Of a DNA stretch of 13,807 nucleotides, positions 1 through 7,502 are shown piece by piece (position 1 is the first letter of the stretch; every line of letters begins with the position of its first letter). Source of the stretch: Actinomycetota bacterium (lineage in GTDB: Bacteria; Actinomycetota; Coriobacteriia; Anaerosomatales; JAHIQC01); the NCBI GenBank assembly GCA_018902765.1, contig JAHIQC010000029.1, forward strand, positions 1-13,807, given 5' to 3'. The translations under genes and the position numbers were made by a program. The notes beneath the pieces were generated by a model. The model was not told where the DNA came from. It saw nothing but the letters and a program-made list of their open reading frames with translations, and ran no database searches.

Positions 1-1745
1 AATCAAGGATTCAGATCCGCAGCTCGAGCGGGCGCTTGATGTATCAGAAGACCGAGGTCCGCAGCAATGTGCCCACTGGGACCATCAGTATCAACTACAA
101 GCACGACCTGTCCCCCTCGGACTTGAAACCAGGCGCCTATCCGATCGAGCTTCGAGTGCGCACCCAGTCAGACGGAGTGCGGGAGTGGGTCGTCAACGAC
201 GATCTATTGGTATACGACCCTTCGACCGGCTCGGTACCTGTGGCTGTCGTCGTCAAGATCGCGGCGTCACCGTCGATGGACGCAGAGGGGCGCTTCGTCG
301 TGGATCCCGCACAGTCCACCCGGGCACGTGACGAGGCCGCGGCGCTGGCGCGCCTCATTCTTCGGAACACGTCGCTGCGCATTACGCTCGCCATCCCTCC
401 AGCGATACTTGAGGAGTGGCTGCGCGCAAGCCAGGGATATGCGTTGGTCAAAGTGGAAGGCATCGTCGACGTCCCTGCTGACGCGGCGGCCCCAAAAGCT
501 TACGCCGATACGCTGAGTCTGCTCAAGAACGCGGTTGCCACCGGTCGGCTTGAGCTTGCCGATGTCCCCTATGCACTACCCGACACCGGCGCTCTGCAAA
601 AAGGTGATCGCCTCGGGGATTTGGGCGTGCAACTCCTGCGAGGCCACTCGGCCACTTTCGCCGCACTTGAGAGTTCGCCCGCAGCCGGGGTCGTCACAGC
701 CGGCGACGTGATGCCGCTCGATGGGGCATCCGAACTGCGTCGCGCTGGCGCGACCTTCGCGGTGCTCGGCCCGGCCAGCCTTGACTCATCAGAAACCACG
801 CCCGCCTCTGGAGCGTACGACGTACTGGGCGTGCCCGGCTTGGCCGCTCTCGTTTTGGACCCTGACTTGACGGCCTCGCTTGAGAGCGCCTCCGCTGCAC
901 AGTGCACTTCAAGGGTGTTCGGCCGCTCTATCTCCGAGGCTCCAAGCATGCCGATCAGCGCGGTAGTATCAATGGGACCGGGCTATCGCGCGAGCATGGC
1001 CGATTTGACGCTGTGCCTAGCGGACCTCACCGAAGCCCCGTGGGCCTTCTTCGTCACCGCGAGCCAGGCCGCCTCTGCAAAGACAACGGAGCCGATCGCC
1101 CTTGTGGCCACGGCCCCAACCACACCGGGTGCCCCTTCCGGATACTGGGACGAAGTCGCCCAGTCCCGCAGGTATGCGGTCGCGTACTTGGGCGCAGTGG
1201 GCGTGAACGACCCAGAAGCCCAAACGGCATCCGATCTTTCGCTCATCGCCCAAAGCGCCCTTTGGGCAGGACCGGATCTGAACTGGGGTTCGGCCGATCG
1301 GGGACGCGCAATCGCGGCCGCCTCGATCCGCGAGTCCTCGGCAGTGCTCGACGCCATCACCCTTGGAGCTAGCGATATCACGCTTTCGAGTGCGAGCGGA
1401 GAGGTGCCGATCAGCATCACCAACTCCTCGGACAAGACACTCTCCTTGAGCATCCGTACCCGCGCGAAAGGCATGAACGTTCCTCCGAGACAGACCGATG
1501 TGATCGAGGTGAGACCCCAGGAGAGCTTCGCCACGATACCCGTCGACCTGGGCCAGTCTCTGTCCGGGAAACTCACCGTACAGCTCTACGCCGAGGATGT
1601 CTTGATCGACGAGAAGGTCGTCGCGGTTCGCGCCTCCTTCTTAGACCGGCTCGTGCTTATCGGAGGACTCGCGCTCGTGTTGGTAGGCATGTTGCTCTTC
1701 ATCCGGCGAAGAGTACGTTCAGTAGCACGTGCTGATAACATGTAG
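1..1745 (+). CDS. DUF6049-like surface protein with C-terminal membrane anchor (5' truncated)
   Basis: The frame is open to the left edge with no stop, so the N-terminus is missing; the TTG at 36 and ATG at 39 are probably internal. About 570 residues remain. They begin with beta-rich sequence, followed by a phrase of the form PVAVVVKI...D..GRFVVDP and then ...TLAIPPAILEEW, which resembles the DUF6049-type extracytoplasmic proteins of actinobacteria. The middle (roughly residues 100-430, counted from 36) alternates short strands and helices and could be a sugar-hydrolase-like barrel, but I see no catalytic motif. A beta domain follows near residues 450-530. One hydrophobic segment at about 539-556, then an RRR-containing basic tail, implies a C-terminal anchor with the bulk of the protein outside the cell. 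In actinobacteria such genes often sit near cell-wall lipid flippase genes, but that context is outside the window. The family assignment is from memory of sequence style, so function is unknown. Confidence 0.6.
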   Translation, partial: SRIQIRSSSGRLMYQKTEVRSNVPTGTISINYKHDLSPSDLKPGAYPIELRVRTQSDGVREWVVNDDLLVYDPSTGSVPVAVVVKIAASPSMDAEGRFVVDPAQSTRARDEAAALARLILRNTSLRITLAIPPAILEEWLRASQGYALVKVEGIVDVPADAAAPKAYADTLSLLKNAVATGRLELADVPYALPDTGALQKGDRLGDLGVQLLRGHSATFAALESSPAAGVVTAGDVMPLDGASELRRAGATFAVLGPASLDSSETTPASGAYDVLGVPGLAALVLDPDLTASLESASAAQCTSRVFGRSISEAPSMPISAVVSMGPGYRASMADLTLCLADLTEAPWAFFVTASQAASAKTTEPIALVATAPTTPGAPSGYWDEVAQSRRYAVAYLGAVGVNDPEAQTASDLSLIAQSALWAGPDLNWGSADRGRAIAAASIRESSAVLDAITLGASDITLSSASGEVPISITNSSDKTLSLSIRTRAKGMNVPPRQTDVIEVRPQESFATIPVDLGQSLSGKLTVQLYAEDVLIDEKVVAVRASFLDRLVLIGGLALVLVGMLLFIRRRVRSVARADNM

Positions 1746-1780
1746 ACACTCGGCCGGTTCATCCAGGCAGTGAGGTTCTT

Positions 1781-2140
1781 GTGAAGAAAGTCATCGGTCT
1801 CATCATATCCGTGGCGATACTGGCTACACTGCTCAACGATGCGGGCGCATATCTGGCCGGATGGAACAACCTCGACGTCATCGCTCAGCAGTGCGCGATC
1901 ACCGCGTCGTCCAGCAGGTCCCGTGAACGCGACGACGTCGCCATAATCGCTGCTCAGTACGCGGCATCCCAGGGTGCCACCGTGTATCTATTCGACCAGA
2001 ACGACACGATTGTCCACGTATGGGTCGAGATGCCGATACCGACGACATGGGTGCTCGGACGGGCTACCGCCCTGTATCTGGGGCAACCCATCGACACGCC
2101 CTACAAGATACATACTGAAAAGACGGCGACGTGGCGCTAG
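1781..2140 (+). CDS. Small secreted or membrane-anchored protein, TadE/pseudopilin-like style
   Basis: This is a 119-residue protein with a GTG start, preceded by a GAGG-type ribosome site at 1771-1775. Residues 4-20 are hydrophobic after a KK pair, so there is an N-terminal signal or anchor. The rest is a short exported domain with AAQYAASQGATVYLFD and VHVWVEMPIP, which in style resembles the C-terminal half of TadE-like pilus or pseudopilin proteins, where a helix leads into a two-strand segment. This likeness is weak and I do not assign a function. It lies 35 nt after the anchored surface protein and 40 nt before the PIN-TPR gene, on the same strand, so the three may be cotranscribed. The coding call rests on the start site, the signal-like N-terminus and the close fit between neighbours. 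Confidence 0.65.
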   Translation: MKKVIGLIISVAILATLLNDAGAYLAGWNNLDVIAQQCAITASSSRSRERDDVAIIAAQYAASQGATVYLFDQNDTIVHVWVEMPIPTTWVLGRATALYLGQPIDTPYKIHTEKTATWR

Positions 2141-2180
2141 CCGCGACGCTTTCCGGGGGAACAACCAAAACGAGGAGCCG

Positions 2181-3272
2181 ATGAGGACCGTCCTGCTCGA
2201 CACCAACGTTCTGATCGCCGACCCGAACGTCCTGTTCGCGTTCAACGACGCCGAGATCATCATTCCCGAGACCGTATTGGGAGAGCTCGACAAGCTCAAG
2301 ACCTCGCGTGCCGACGCCGATCTGCGCTTTCGTGGCCGCGAAGTGAGCCGCACGCTGTTCGAGCTATCTGAACAAGGTAGTCTCATCGGCGGAGTCGAGA
2401 TGCCTGATGGCGGCACGCTGCGCGTCGTCCCGTTCGATGCGGACGCCGACCTGCCCGACGGGCTGTCGACGCGCAACGCCGACGACAAGATCCTGGCCGT
2501 GGCTTACCAGGTCTGCAAGGACCACTGCGAGCATCTCACCGTCATCACCAACGACCTCAACATGCTGCTCAAGGCCCAATCGCTCGGGCTGAACGTGAAA
2601 CGGTACGGCGACGGGGTGGAAGGCAGCTTCGCGCGACGCTTCATCATCCGGCCGTTCCAGCGCTACCGGATCCCTTTGGCGATCCTCGGCATGTCGCTCG
2701 GTGTGTTTGCGGCGATCGTGTTCATTGCCATGAGCTTCAGAAGCGACGGTGGGCTTGCTGACAAGATCAGCGTCCCGCCGGAGTTGCGCGAGACTTTCAC
2801 CGCATCGCAGCTTCAGATACATACCTTGCTTCAGGAGATCGAGAACAACCCTGAAAGTGCCAACGCGCTACTCGACTTGGGCAACATCTACTTCGAACTC
2901 GGCAACTACCCGCGCGCCAGCACCTTCTACGAACGCTACGTGACGCTGCAGCCCGACAACCTTGACGCAGCGACGGATCTGGCGGCTTCATACTTCTCGA
3001 GCGGCAAGACCGACCAGGCGATCCTGGCGGTCAACAACGTGCTTGCCAAGAACCCGGAACACGTGAAGGCGAACTTCAATCTGGGCGTCATGCTATGGCA
3101 GGGTAAGGGCGACCTGCCAGCCGCCAAGATACAGTTCCAGCGTGTCGTGGAACTGACTGTCGACTCAACGGACCCCACTATGGTCAGCGTCAATAAGGGT
3201 GCAATGGGCAATATCGTACAGATCGACGAGACGCTCAAGGGCGGCTCGCAGGGAACTACCGGAGGGGCATAA
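2181..3272 (+). CDS. PIN-domain, transmembrane and TPR fusion protein
   Basis: The ATG at 2181 follows a GAGGAG site at 2172-2177 and opens directly on the PIN strand, giving 363 residues; the longer in-frame extension back to 1974 overlaps the previous gene and is rejected. Residues 1-145 form a PIN nuclease domain. The expected acidic set is visible: D7 in LLDTNVLI, E35 in VLGELDKL, D101/D102 in NADDKIL and D125 in ITND. The wording is close to the PIN domain that normally precedes a PhoH ATPase. Here the ATPase is absent. Instead there is one membrane segment (about 164-186), a linker, and about three TPR motifs (roughly 220-325, for example NIYFELGNYPRASTFYERYV). By topology the PIN domain should face the cytoplasm and the TPRs the outside. 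It may be an RNA-cleaving enzyme controlled by a surface sensor, but that is inference. It ends 4 nt before trxB, so the two are probably translated together. Confidence 0.85.
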   Translation: MRTVLLDTNVLIADPNVLFAFNDAEIIIPETVLGELDKLKTSRADADLRFRGREVSRTLFELSEQGSLIGGVEMPDGGTLRVVPFDADADLPDGLSTRNADDKILAVAYQVCKDHCEHLTVITNDLNMLLKAQSLGLNVKRYGDGVEGSFARRFIIRPFQRYRIPLAILGMSLGVFAAIVFIAMSFRSDGGLADKISVPPELRETFTASQLQIHTLLQEIENNPESANALLDLGNIYFELGNYPRASTFYERYVTLQPDNLDAATDLAASYFSSGKTDQAILAVNNVLAKNPEHVKANFNLGVMLWQGKGDLPAAKIQFQRVVELTVDSTDPTMVSVNKGAMGNIVQIDETLKGGSQGTTGGA

Positions 3273-3276
3273 CAGC

Positions 3277-4215
3277 ATGGAGCAAGTTGACATCGCAATC
3301 ATCGGCGGGGGTCCAGCGGGACTTGCAGCCGCACTGTACTCGGCACGCGCACGCGCGAGCACGATCGTGTTCGAGCAGGGTATCCCCGGTGGCCAGATCG
3401 TGACCACCGACTGGGTGGAGAACTATCCCGGCTTTCCAGCCGGAGTCTCGGGCCAGGAGCTTGGCGACCTTATGACCAAGCAGGCCGAGGAGTTCGGTGC
3501 CGAGATACGCTCGTTTACAGCGATCACGGCAATCGAGCCCTACGACCTCGACTTCAAGCTCACCACCGGCGAGGGCGACGAGATCATCGCGCGAGCCGTC
3601 ATCTTGGCCACCGGAGCCGTCCCCAAGAAGCTCGGCGTGCCCGGCGAGGCCGAGTTCACGGGGCGTGGAGTCTCGTGGTGCGCGACCTGTGACGGCGCTC
3701 TGTTCCGCGAGAAGGTCGTCGCCGTGATCGGAGGCGGAGATGCTGCGGTCGAAGAAGCGATGTTCCTCACCAAGTTCGCGAGCAAAGTGCACTTGATTCA
3801 CCGTCGCGACGAGTTACGTGCGACCAAGTGCATCCAGGAGCGCTGCTTTGCCAACGAGAAGATCGAGATGCAGTGGAGCCGCACCATCAAGGAGATCAAG
3901 GGCGCCGACGGCAAGGTGGCCGGCCTGGAGCTGGCCTCCACGAAGGGTGAGCCTGATGTGTTCCTCCCCCTGGACGGCATCTTCATATTCGTGGGCATCG
4001 ATCCGGCAACCGCACTTGCGGGCGAGCTTGTCGAGCTGGACGAGAAGGGGTACATCAAGATAGACCACGACGGGCGCACCTCATGGCCCGGGCTTTACGC
4101 GGCAGGCGATGTGACCGATTCTGAGCTCAAGCAGGTCATCACGGCCGCGGCAAAAGGTGCGTCGGCGGCGTTCGAAGCGCTCCGGTTCATCGACGAGAAG
4201 GTCTGCTCCATCTAG
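3277..4215 (+). CDS. trxB: Thioredoxin-disulfide reductase
   Basis: A 312-residue cytoplasmic flavoenzyme that passes electrons from NADPH through FAD to thioredoxin. The FAD-binding motif GGGPAG is at residues 10-15, the redox pair is C135-A-T-C138, the NADPH-binding motif GGGDAA is at 152-157, and H175-R-R with R181 matches the HRRxxxRA NADPH phosphate-binding motif. The length is normal for bacterial TrxB. The start is set by GGAGGGG at 3261-3267 and lies 4 nt after the PIN-TPR stop; a longer extension back to 3199 would overlap that gene and is not used. Thioredoxin follows after 39 nt, so the pair forms a complete thioredoxin system. It could in principle be a TrxB-like paralogue using ferredoxin or another donor, but the intact HRRxxxRA motif argues for NADPH. 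Confidence 0.96.
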   Translation: MEQVDIAIIGGGPAGLAAALYSARARASTIVFEQGIPGGQIVTTDWVENYPGFPAGVSGQELGDLMTKQAEEFGAEIRSFTAITAIEPYDLDFKLTTGEGDEIIARAVILATGAVPKKLGVPGEAEFTGRGVSWCATCDGALFREKVVAVIGGGDAAVEEAMFLTKFASKVHLIHRRDELRATKCIQERCFANEKIEMQWSRTIKEIKGADGKVAGLELASTKGEPDVFLPLDGIFIFVGIDPATALAGELVELDEKGYIKIDHDGRTSWPGLYAAGDVTDSELKQVITAAAKGASAAFEALRFIDEKVCSI

Positions 4216-4254
4216 CACGCGTACGGAGCGACTGTCACCGAAGGGAGTTTGGGT

Positions 4255-4581
4255 ATGGCCGATCTGGTTCAAATCACCGATGCGGGTTTTGAGGCCGACG
4301 TCGTCGGCAACGCCAAGCCCGTCGTGCTCGACTTCTGGGCACCGTGGTGCGGCCCGTGCCGCATGATGGAACCCGTACTGCATGAGATCGCCGAGGAGTT
4401 CGCAGACAAGATCGTCATCGGCAAGCTCAACGTCGACGAGAACCCCGCGACGGCGCAGAAGTTCGACATCCTGTCGATTCCTACGCTGCTCGTGTTCGCC
4501 AATGGCGAGGTCGTCAAGAAGCTCGTGGGCGCAATGCCCAAGAAGCGCCTTCTTGAAGAGCTCGCACCTTGGATTGGATAG
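4255..4581 (+). CDS. trxA: Thioredoxin
   Basis: A 108-residue cytoplasmic thioredoxin that reduces protein disulfides and is recharged by the TrxB encoded just upstream. The active site is W31-C32-G33-P34-C35, the buried acid is D26, and the cis-proline loop is S74-I75-P76-T77. All key residues and the length are canonical. The start at the ATG 4255 is chosen because AGGGAG at 4242-4247 sits 7 nt upstream; the in-frame TTG at 4249 would lie too close to that site. The gene follows trxB by 39 nt and precedes a small helical gene by 4 nt, so all three are likely on one transcript. Confidence 0.96.
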   Translation: MADLVQITDAGFEADVVGNAKPVVLDFWAPWCGPCRMMEPVLHEIAEEFADKIVIGKLNVDENPATAQKFDILSIPTLLVFANGEVVKKLVGAMPKKRLLEELAPWIG

Positions 4582-4585
4582 AGAT

Positions 4586-4837
4586 ATGTGCGAAAAGGGC
4601 GTCAACAAAGATCAGATGAAGCTCATGGTCGCGCAGGTCGATGATTCGCTCGCGATGGCACAGCAGTGGCTGGAGCAGATCCACCACCTCGCTGACCATG
4701 GCGGCCTTCACACTGAAAGCGTCAATGTCGCTCAGGCCTCGGTGCTACTCGGCGAGGCACGCGCGAAGCTCGATAGCGCCATCGGTGCGCTTGATGGCAA
4801 CTCGACCGACGAGGGCGTGACCGTAGAGCTCGTCTAG
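4586..4837 (+). CDS. Small helical hypothetical protein in the trx operon
   Basis: An 83-residue protein I do not recognise. It starts at ATG 4586, only 4 nt after the trxA stop, and shares the 4837 stop with a longer frame that runs through trxA and is not real. It is predominantly amphipathic helix with no signal peptide or membrane segment, rich in Gln, Ala and Asp, with His-Asp-His in the middle (HHLADHGG) and a single Cys at position 2. The ribosome site is weak (GGATAGAG), which fits translational coupling to trxA. The position suggests a redox-linked role, but nothing in the sequence shows a function. The helical-hairpin look could also fit a small dimerising adaptor. Confidence 0.7.
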   Translation: MCEKGVNKDQMKLMVAQVDDSLAMAQQWLEQIHHLADHGGLHTESVNVAQASVLLGEARAKLDSAIGALDGNSTDEGVTVELV

Positions 4838-4858
4838 AGCGAACCGCATGTTGAATCG

Positions 4859-4888
4859 CAACGCGTTCGGGGGAACCCGGACGCGTTG
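4859..4888 (+). terminator. Strong 13-bp hairpin closing the trxB-trxA block
   Basis: Bases 4859-4871 pair with 4876-4888: 13 consecutive pairs with one T-G wobble around the loop GGAA, a GNRA-type tetraloop. It lies 21 nt after the stop of the small helical gene and 47 nt before the FKBP start. Only a short, broken T-run follows (TTGTTACAT), so it is not a textbook intrinsic terminator. It may end transcription as weak-tail terminators of high-GC bacteria do, or protect the mRNA 3' end. Confidence 0.65.
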
Positions 4889-4923
4889 TTACATCCGCTC
4901 GCCCTACTCGGTGAGCACTCGAC

Positions 4924-4930
4924 AAGGAGG
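4924..4930 (+). promoter_or_regulatory. Ribosome binding site that fixes the FKBP GTG start
   Basis: AAGGAGG, a near-perfect Shine-Dalgarno core, lies 5 nt before the GTG at 4936. It fixes that GTG as the start and gives a protein that opens with a proper lipoprotein signal peptide. Confidence 0.8.
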
Positions 4931-4935
4931 CACAC

Positions 4936-5436
4936 GTGTCCAAGAAACTCATGCTCGTAGCCGTGACTGCGATGCTTCTCATCGCTGCAGGCTCAATGGC
5001 CGGCTGCGCCAAAGAAGAACCCATCGCGGCCCCAGAGGCGAGCACCCCTGCGCCTGACGCACCCGTCGCGGAGCAGCCCGCAGCGCCGGCCGGTGCCGAG
5101 ACCATCGTGGTCGAAGGGCTCAAGATCCAAGACCTCGTGGTAGGGACCGGAGCTGAAGCCACGAGCGGCAAGACGGTGTCAGTGCATTACACCGGCTGGC
5201 TCGAAGACGGCACGAAGTTCGACTCCTCGGTAGATTCAGGACAGCCGTTCCAGTTCGCTTTGGGTGCCGGCCAGGTCATATCCGGTTGGGATCAAGGCGT
5301 CGTCGGCATGAAGATCGGCGGCAAGCGCAAGCTCACGATCGCGCCCGAGCTCGGCTACGGCGCACAGGGCGCCGGCGGCGTCATCCCCCCGAACGCGACG
5401 CTCGTATTTGACGTGGAGCTTCTCGACGTTCGCTAG
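4936..5436 (+). CDS. Lipoprotein FKBP-type peptidyl-prolyl cis-trans isomerase
   Basis: A 166-residue enzyme that speeds cis-trans isomerisation of X-Pro bonds in exported proteins. Residues 1-23 are a signal peptide (SKK, then a hydrophobic core) ending in the lipobox M-A-G-C24, so the mature protein is probably lipid-anchored at C24 on the outer face of the membrane. A Pro/Ala-rich linker covers about 25-55. The FKBP domain fills residues 57-166 and keeps Y85, F95-D96, the GQVISGWDQG turn and the GYGAQG...IPPNATLVFDVELL end, all typical of the active site. The domain is full length. It appears to be a single-gene unit, with a hairpin on each side, and converges on cbiO. It is a general folding helper with no visible link to the nickel genes. 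Confidence 0.94.
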   Translation: MSKKLMLVAVTAMLLIAAGSMAGCAKEEPIAAPEASTPAPDAPVAEQPAAPAGAETIVVEGLKIQDLVVGTGAEATSGKTVSVHYTGWLEDGTKFDSSVDSGQPFQFALGAGQVISGWDQGVVGMKIGGKRKLTIAPELGYGAQGAGGVIPPNATLVFDVELLDVR

Positions 5437-5464
5437 TCCAAGATACGCGGCTCGACTATCTATG

Positions 5465-5495
5465 GCGGGCGTGTCCGATCAACGGATGCGCCCGC
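5465..5495. terminator. Hairpin between convergent FKBP and cbiO genes
   Basis: Bases 5465-5477 pair with 5483-5495 (13 pairs, two of them G-T) around the loop ATCAA. It begins 28 nt after the FKBP stop and covers the cbiO stop codon at 5479-5481, so it could end transcripts arriving from both sides. Neither flank has a good T-run, so bidirectional termination is likely but not certain. Confidence 0.6.
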
Positions 5496-6240
5496 TTCCA
5501 CATACCGGACAGCCCTGCAGCGACAAGGGCTTTTCGAGCCCGCACGCATCAAGTAGCTCGGCGTTCTCGAATATCTGCACTGTCGGGCCGTCGGCTGCAA
5601 CGGTGCCGTCGCTCATCACGATGGTCCGATCACAGACCTCAAGCGCGAGATCGAGGTCGTGGGTGGCGATGATCTTGGTGTGCTCGAAGCTCGCAAGCAG
5701 CTCGATGAGCCTGCGCCGGGCGCGCGGATCAAGGTTCGATGAGGGCTCGTCCATGACAAGCACACTCGGCGTCATCGCGAGCACGGTCGCGATGGCCACG
5801 GCCCGCTTCTCCCCTCCCGAAAGACGGTAGGGCGGCCTCTCGCGCAGCTGCAGGGCACCGACCCGCTCAAGGGCGCTTGTCACGCGCGCTTCGACCTCAG
5901 TCTCGGACAGGCCGAGATTCATAGGGCCGAAGGCCACGTCCTCGTATACCGAAGGCATGAACAGCTGATCATCGGGATCTTGGAACACCATGCCCACGCT
6001 CCTGCGTACAGTCTTGAGCGTGGACTTCGTCACGACGACGCCGCCGATATCCACACTGCCCTCCCGTGGAGTCAGAAAGCCGTTGAGGTGCATGAGCAGC
6101 GTGGACTTGCCAGCCCCGTTGGGCCCAACAAGCGCGACCGATTCACCATGTGTGATGTTGAACGAAACACCATCTAAGGCACGCGTACCATCGGGATACT
6201 CGAACCGCAGATCGCTGACATCGATCGTGTGGTGACTCAT
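5479..6240 (-). CDS. cbiO: ECF transporter ATP-binding subunit for nickel/cobalt
   Basis: A 253-residue ATPase that powers the nickel/cobalt energy-coupling-factor transporter. Walker A is G39-PNGAGKS-T47, the Q-loop is Q87 in VFQDPDDQLF, the signature is L140-SGGE, Walker B is VLVMDE at 160-165 and the switch histidine is H194. Everything needed for ATP hydrolysis is present. The start is the ATG at 6240, whose first four bases overlap the cbiQ stop (ATGA), a hallmark of coupled translation; an upstream extension to 6477 lies inside cbiQ and is rejected. The C-terminus ends in a short CPVCG tail, a possible metal-binding knuckle beyond the ATPase core. Only one ATPase gene is seen, so the transporter probably uses a CbiO homodimer. 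The context with nikR and hyp genes favours nickel over cobalt. Confidence 0.95.
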   Translation of the reverse strand: MSHHTIDVSDLRFEYPDGTRALDGVSFNITHGESVALVGPNGAGKSTLLMHLNGFLTPREGSVDIGGVVVTKSTLKTVRRSVGMVFQDPDDQLFMPSVYEDVAFGPMNLGLSETEVEARVTSALERVGALQLRERPPYRLSGGEKRAVAIATVLAMTPSVLVMDEPSSNLDPRARRRLIELLASFEHTKIIATHDLDLALEVCDRTIVMSDGTVAADGPTVQIFENAELLDACGLEKPLSLQGCPVCGSGRIR

Positions 6241-7049
6241 GAGATCAACCCCGTAACCAGGTCGCCGAGAAGCAAAGGGACGTTGTACACGCGCATGAGG
6301 ATGAAAACAGCCGACCAGCCGGACACGAAGAGCGCGTCTTTGAGCCGGAAATCCAAAGCGCGCAACACGCGAATCGTGCCGTCGAATCCTCGTGAGAGCA
6401 TCGCTTGGTAGATCCGCTCTGCCCGCGCGTAGGTTCGTAGCAGCAGACTCCCGAGCATCTGCGAGTAGATGCGCCACCCCATGCCGCGCTCTCCAAACGA
6501 GCGCAGCGCCCGGGCGCGCGCCATGCGCATCGTCTCCTCGCCAAGCACAAAGATGTAGCGGTAAAGCAGAAGTAGCTGGGTAGCCAACACGTCGGGCATG
6601 CCGAGCTTCTCAAGCGCCATGCAGATGCCGGTGAAGCTCGTGGTAGCGATGAGCACGAGTGCGGCCATCGTAGTAAGCGCGAAGCGCAGAAGTATCGAGA
6701 TGAACGAGACCCACCCGCCCGAGATGCCGATTCCGGCGATCTGCGCGACGATGTCGCGGTCCAGCAGAGGGTTGAACATCCCGATCACCACCGCGAAGGG
6801 GGCCACCGCCAAAAGCTTTCTCCCCAAGAACCCAAAGGGAAGGTCCGCGTCGGCCGCGAGAAAGAGCGGGTAGATTGCGAAGGGCAGCATGCTGAGGACC
6901 TCGTACTTGCTGAAGGAGACAACACACACGAGGAAGACGATCGTGGTGAGCACCTTGGCGCGCGGGTCGATCGCGTGAACGGGAGTGTCCGCGTACGCGA
7001 GCTGATCGAGGCGGCCCAGATCGTACAGACCTTCTTCCAGGGACGGCAT
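6237..7049 (-). CDS. cbiQ: ECF transporter transmembrane T component for nickel/cobalt
   Basis: A 270-residue integral membrane protein that links the ATPase to the substrate-binding S component. It has the usual N-terminal signature around HAIDPRAKVL, several hydrophobic segments, and a long cytoplasmic helical part carrying the two coupling motifs: A177-R178-A179 in MRMARARALRSFG and S219-R220-G221 in MLSRGFDG. These are the helices that dock into CbiO grooves. It begins 9 nt after the nikR stop and overlaps cbiO by 4 nt, so nikR-cbiQ-cbiO form one minus-strand operon. Its ribosome site is weak, which again suggests coupling to nikR translation. The S component lies on the other strand, a split arrangement. 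The length is typical of CbiQ. Confidence 0.95.
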   Translation of the reverse strand: MPSLEEGLYDLGRLDQLAYADTPVHAIDPRAKVLTTIVFLVCVVSFSKYEVLSMLPFAIYPLFLAADADLPFGFLGRKLLAVAPFAVVIGMFNPLLDRDIVAQIAGIGISGGWVSFISILLRFALTTMAALVLIATTSFTGICMALEKLGMPDVLATQLLLLYRYIFVLGEETMRMARARALRSFGERGMGWRIYSQMLGSLLLRTYARAERIYQAMLSRGFDGTIRVLRALDFRLKDALFVSGWSAVFILMRVYNVPLLLGDLVTGLIS

Positions 7050-7058
7050 CCCGATCGC

Positions 7059-7478
7059 CTACGCCAGGCCGTCGCCGGTGGTGGTGGCCACGAACTTGCC
7101 GTGCTTCACACCCTTGGTGCCGATGAGTTCCGACGCCAGACGTGCCATCTTTCTGGCCTGCCCGCGCAGCACCACAACCTCAAGACAGTGGTGGGCATCC
7201 AGATGGATGTGGAGCGTGGAGACGATCTCCTCGTGATGGGAGTGCTGATGCTCGGTGAGTTTGTCCGCGAGATCGGTCGAGTGGTGATCGTAAACGAGCG
7301 TCACTGTGCCAACGGCCTCGTCCTCGCCCACCGCCCACTGCTCCTCCACGAGCGCGCTGCGAATCAGGTCCCGGACCGCTTCAGAGCGGTTGACGTAACC
7401 CTTCTCGGCGATGTGCGCATCGAACTTCTCAAGCAGGCGCTCATCGGCAGATATTCCGAATCTGACCACTTCGGGCAT
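7059..7478 (-). CDS. nikR: Nickel-responsive transcriptional regulator NikR
   Basis: A 139-residue ribbon-helix-helix repressor with a C-terminal ACT-like nickel-sensing domain. The DNA-binding strand is VVRFGIS (4-10), followed by helices through about residue 45 ([14 protein letters not shown]). The nickel site is complete: H79, H90, H92 and C98 keep the exact 11-2-6 spacing of E. coli H76, H87, H89 and C95. The start is ATG at 7478, chosen because GGAGG lies 7 nt upstream and the protein then opens directly on the DNA-contacting strand; the extension to 7550 would add 24 residues through an inverted repeat and is rejected. It heads the operon with cbiQ and cbiO and is divergent from cbiM, so it probably represses both transporter transcripts when nickel is high. 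All this follows from family knowledge plus position. Confidence 0.95.
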   Translation of the reverse strand: MPEVVRFGISADERLLEKFDAHIAEKGYVNRSEAVRDLIRSALVEEQWAVGEDEAVGTVTLVYDHHSTDLADKLTEHQHSHHEEIVSTLHIHLDAHHCLEVVVLRGQARKMARLASELIGTKGVKHGKFVATTTGDGLA

Positions 7479-7485
7479 CCGTGAA

Positions 7486-7490
7486 CCTCC
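7486..7490 (-). promoter_or_regulatory. nikR ribosome binding site
   Basis: On the minus strand GGAGG lies 7 nt before the ATG at 7478. It decides the nikR start in favour of 7478 over the more distal in-frame ATG codons at 7547 and 7550. Confidence 0.75.
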
Positions 7491-7502
7491 GAGTACTCGT
7501 GT

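Noticed and set aside
2364..2822. Minus-strand frame of 152 residues opposite the PIN domain
   Set aside because: It lies fully opposite a gene with clear catalytic motifs, has no ribosome site or family signature, and its composition is that of an antisense shadow in high-GC DNA.
4848..5057. 69-residue frame across the hairpin and the FKBP start
   Set aside because: It runs through the inverted repeat and reads the FKBP gene in another frame, with no signature.
6241..6477. N-terminal extension of CbiO to 6477
   Set aside because: It lies within cbiQ, is rich in Arg and unlike any ATPase leader. The ATGA overlap at 6237-6240 gives a proper start.
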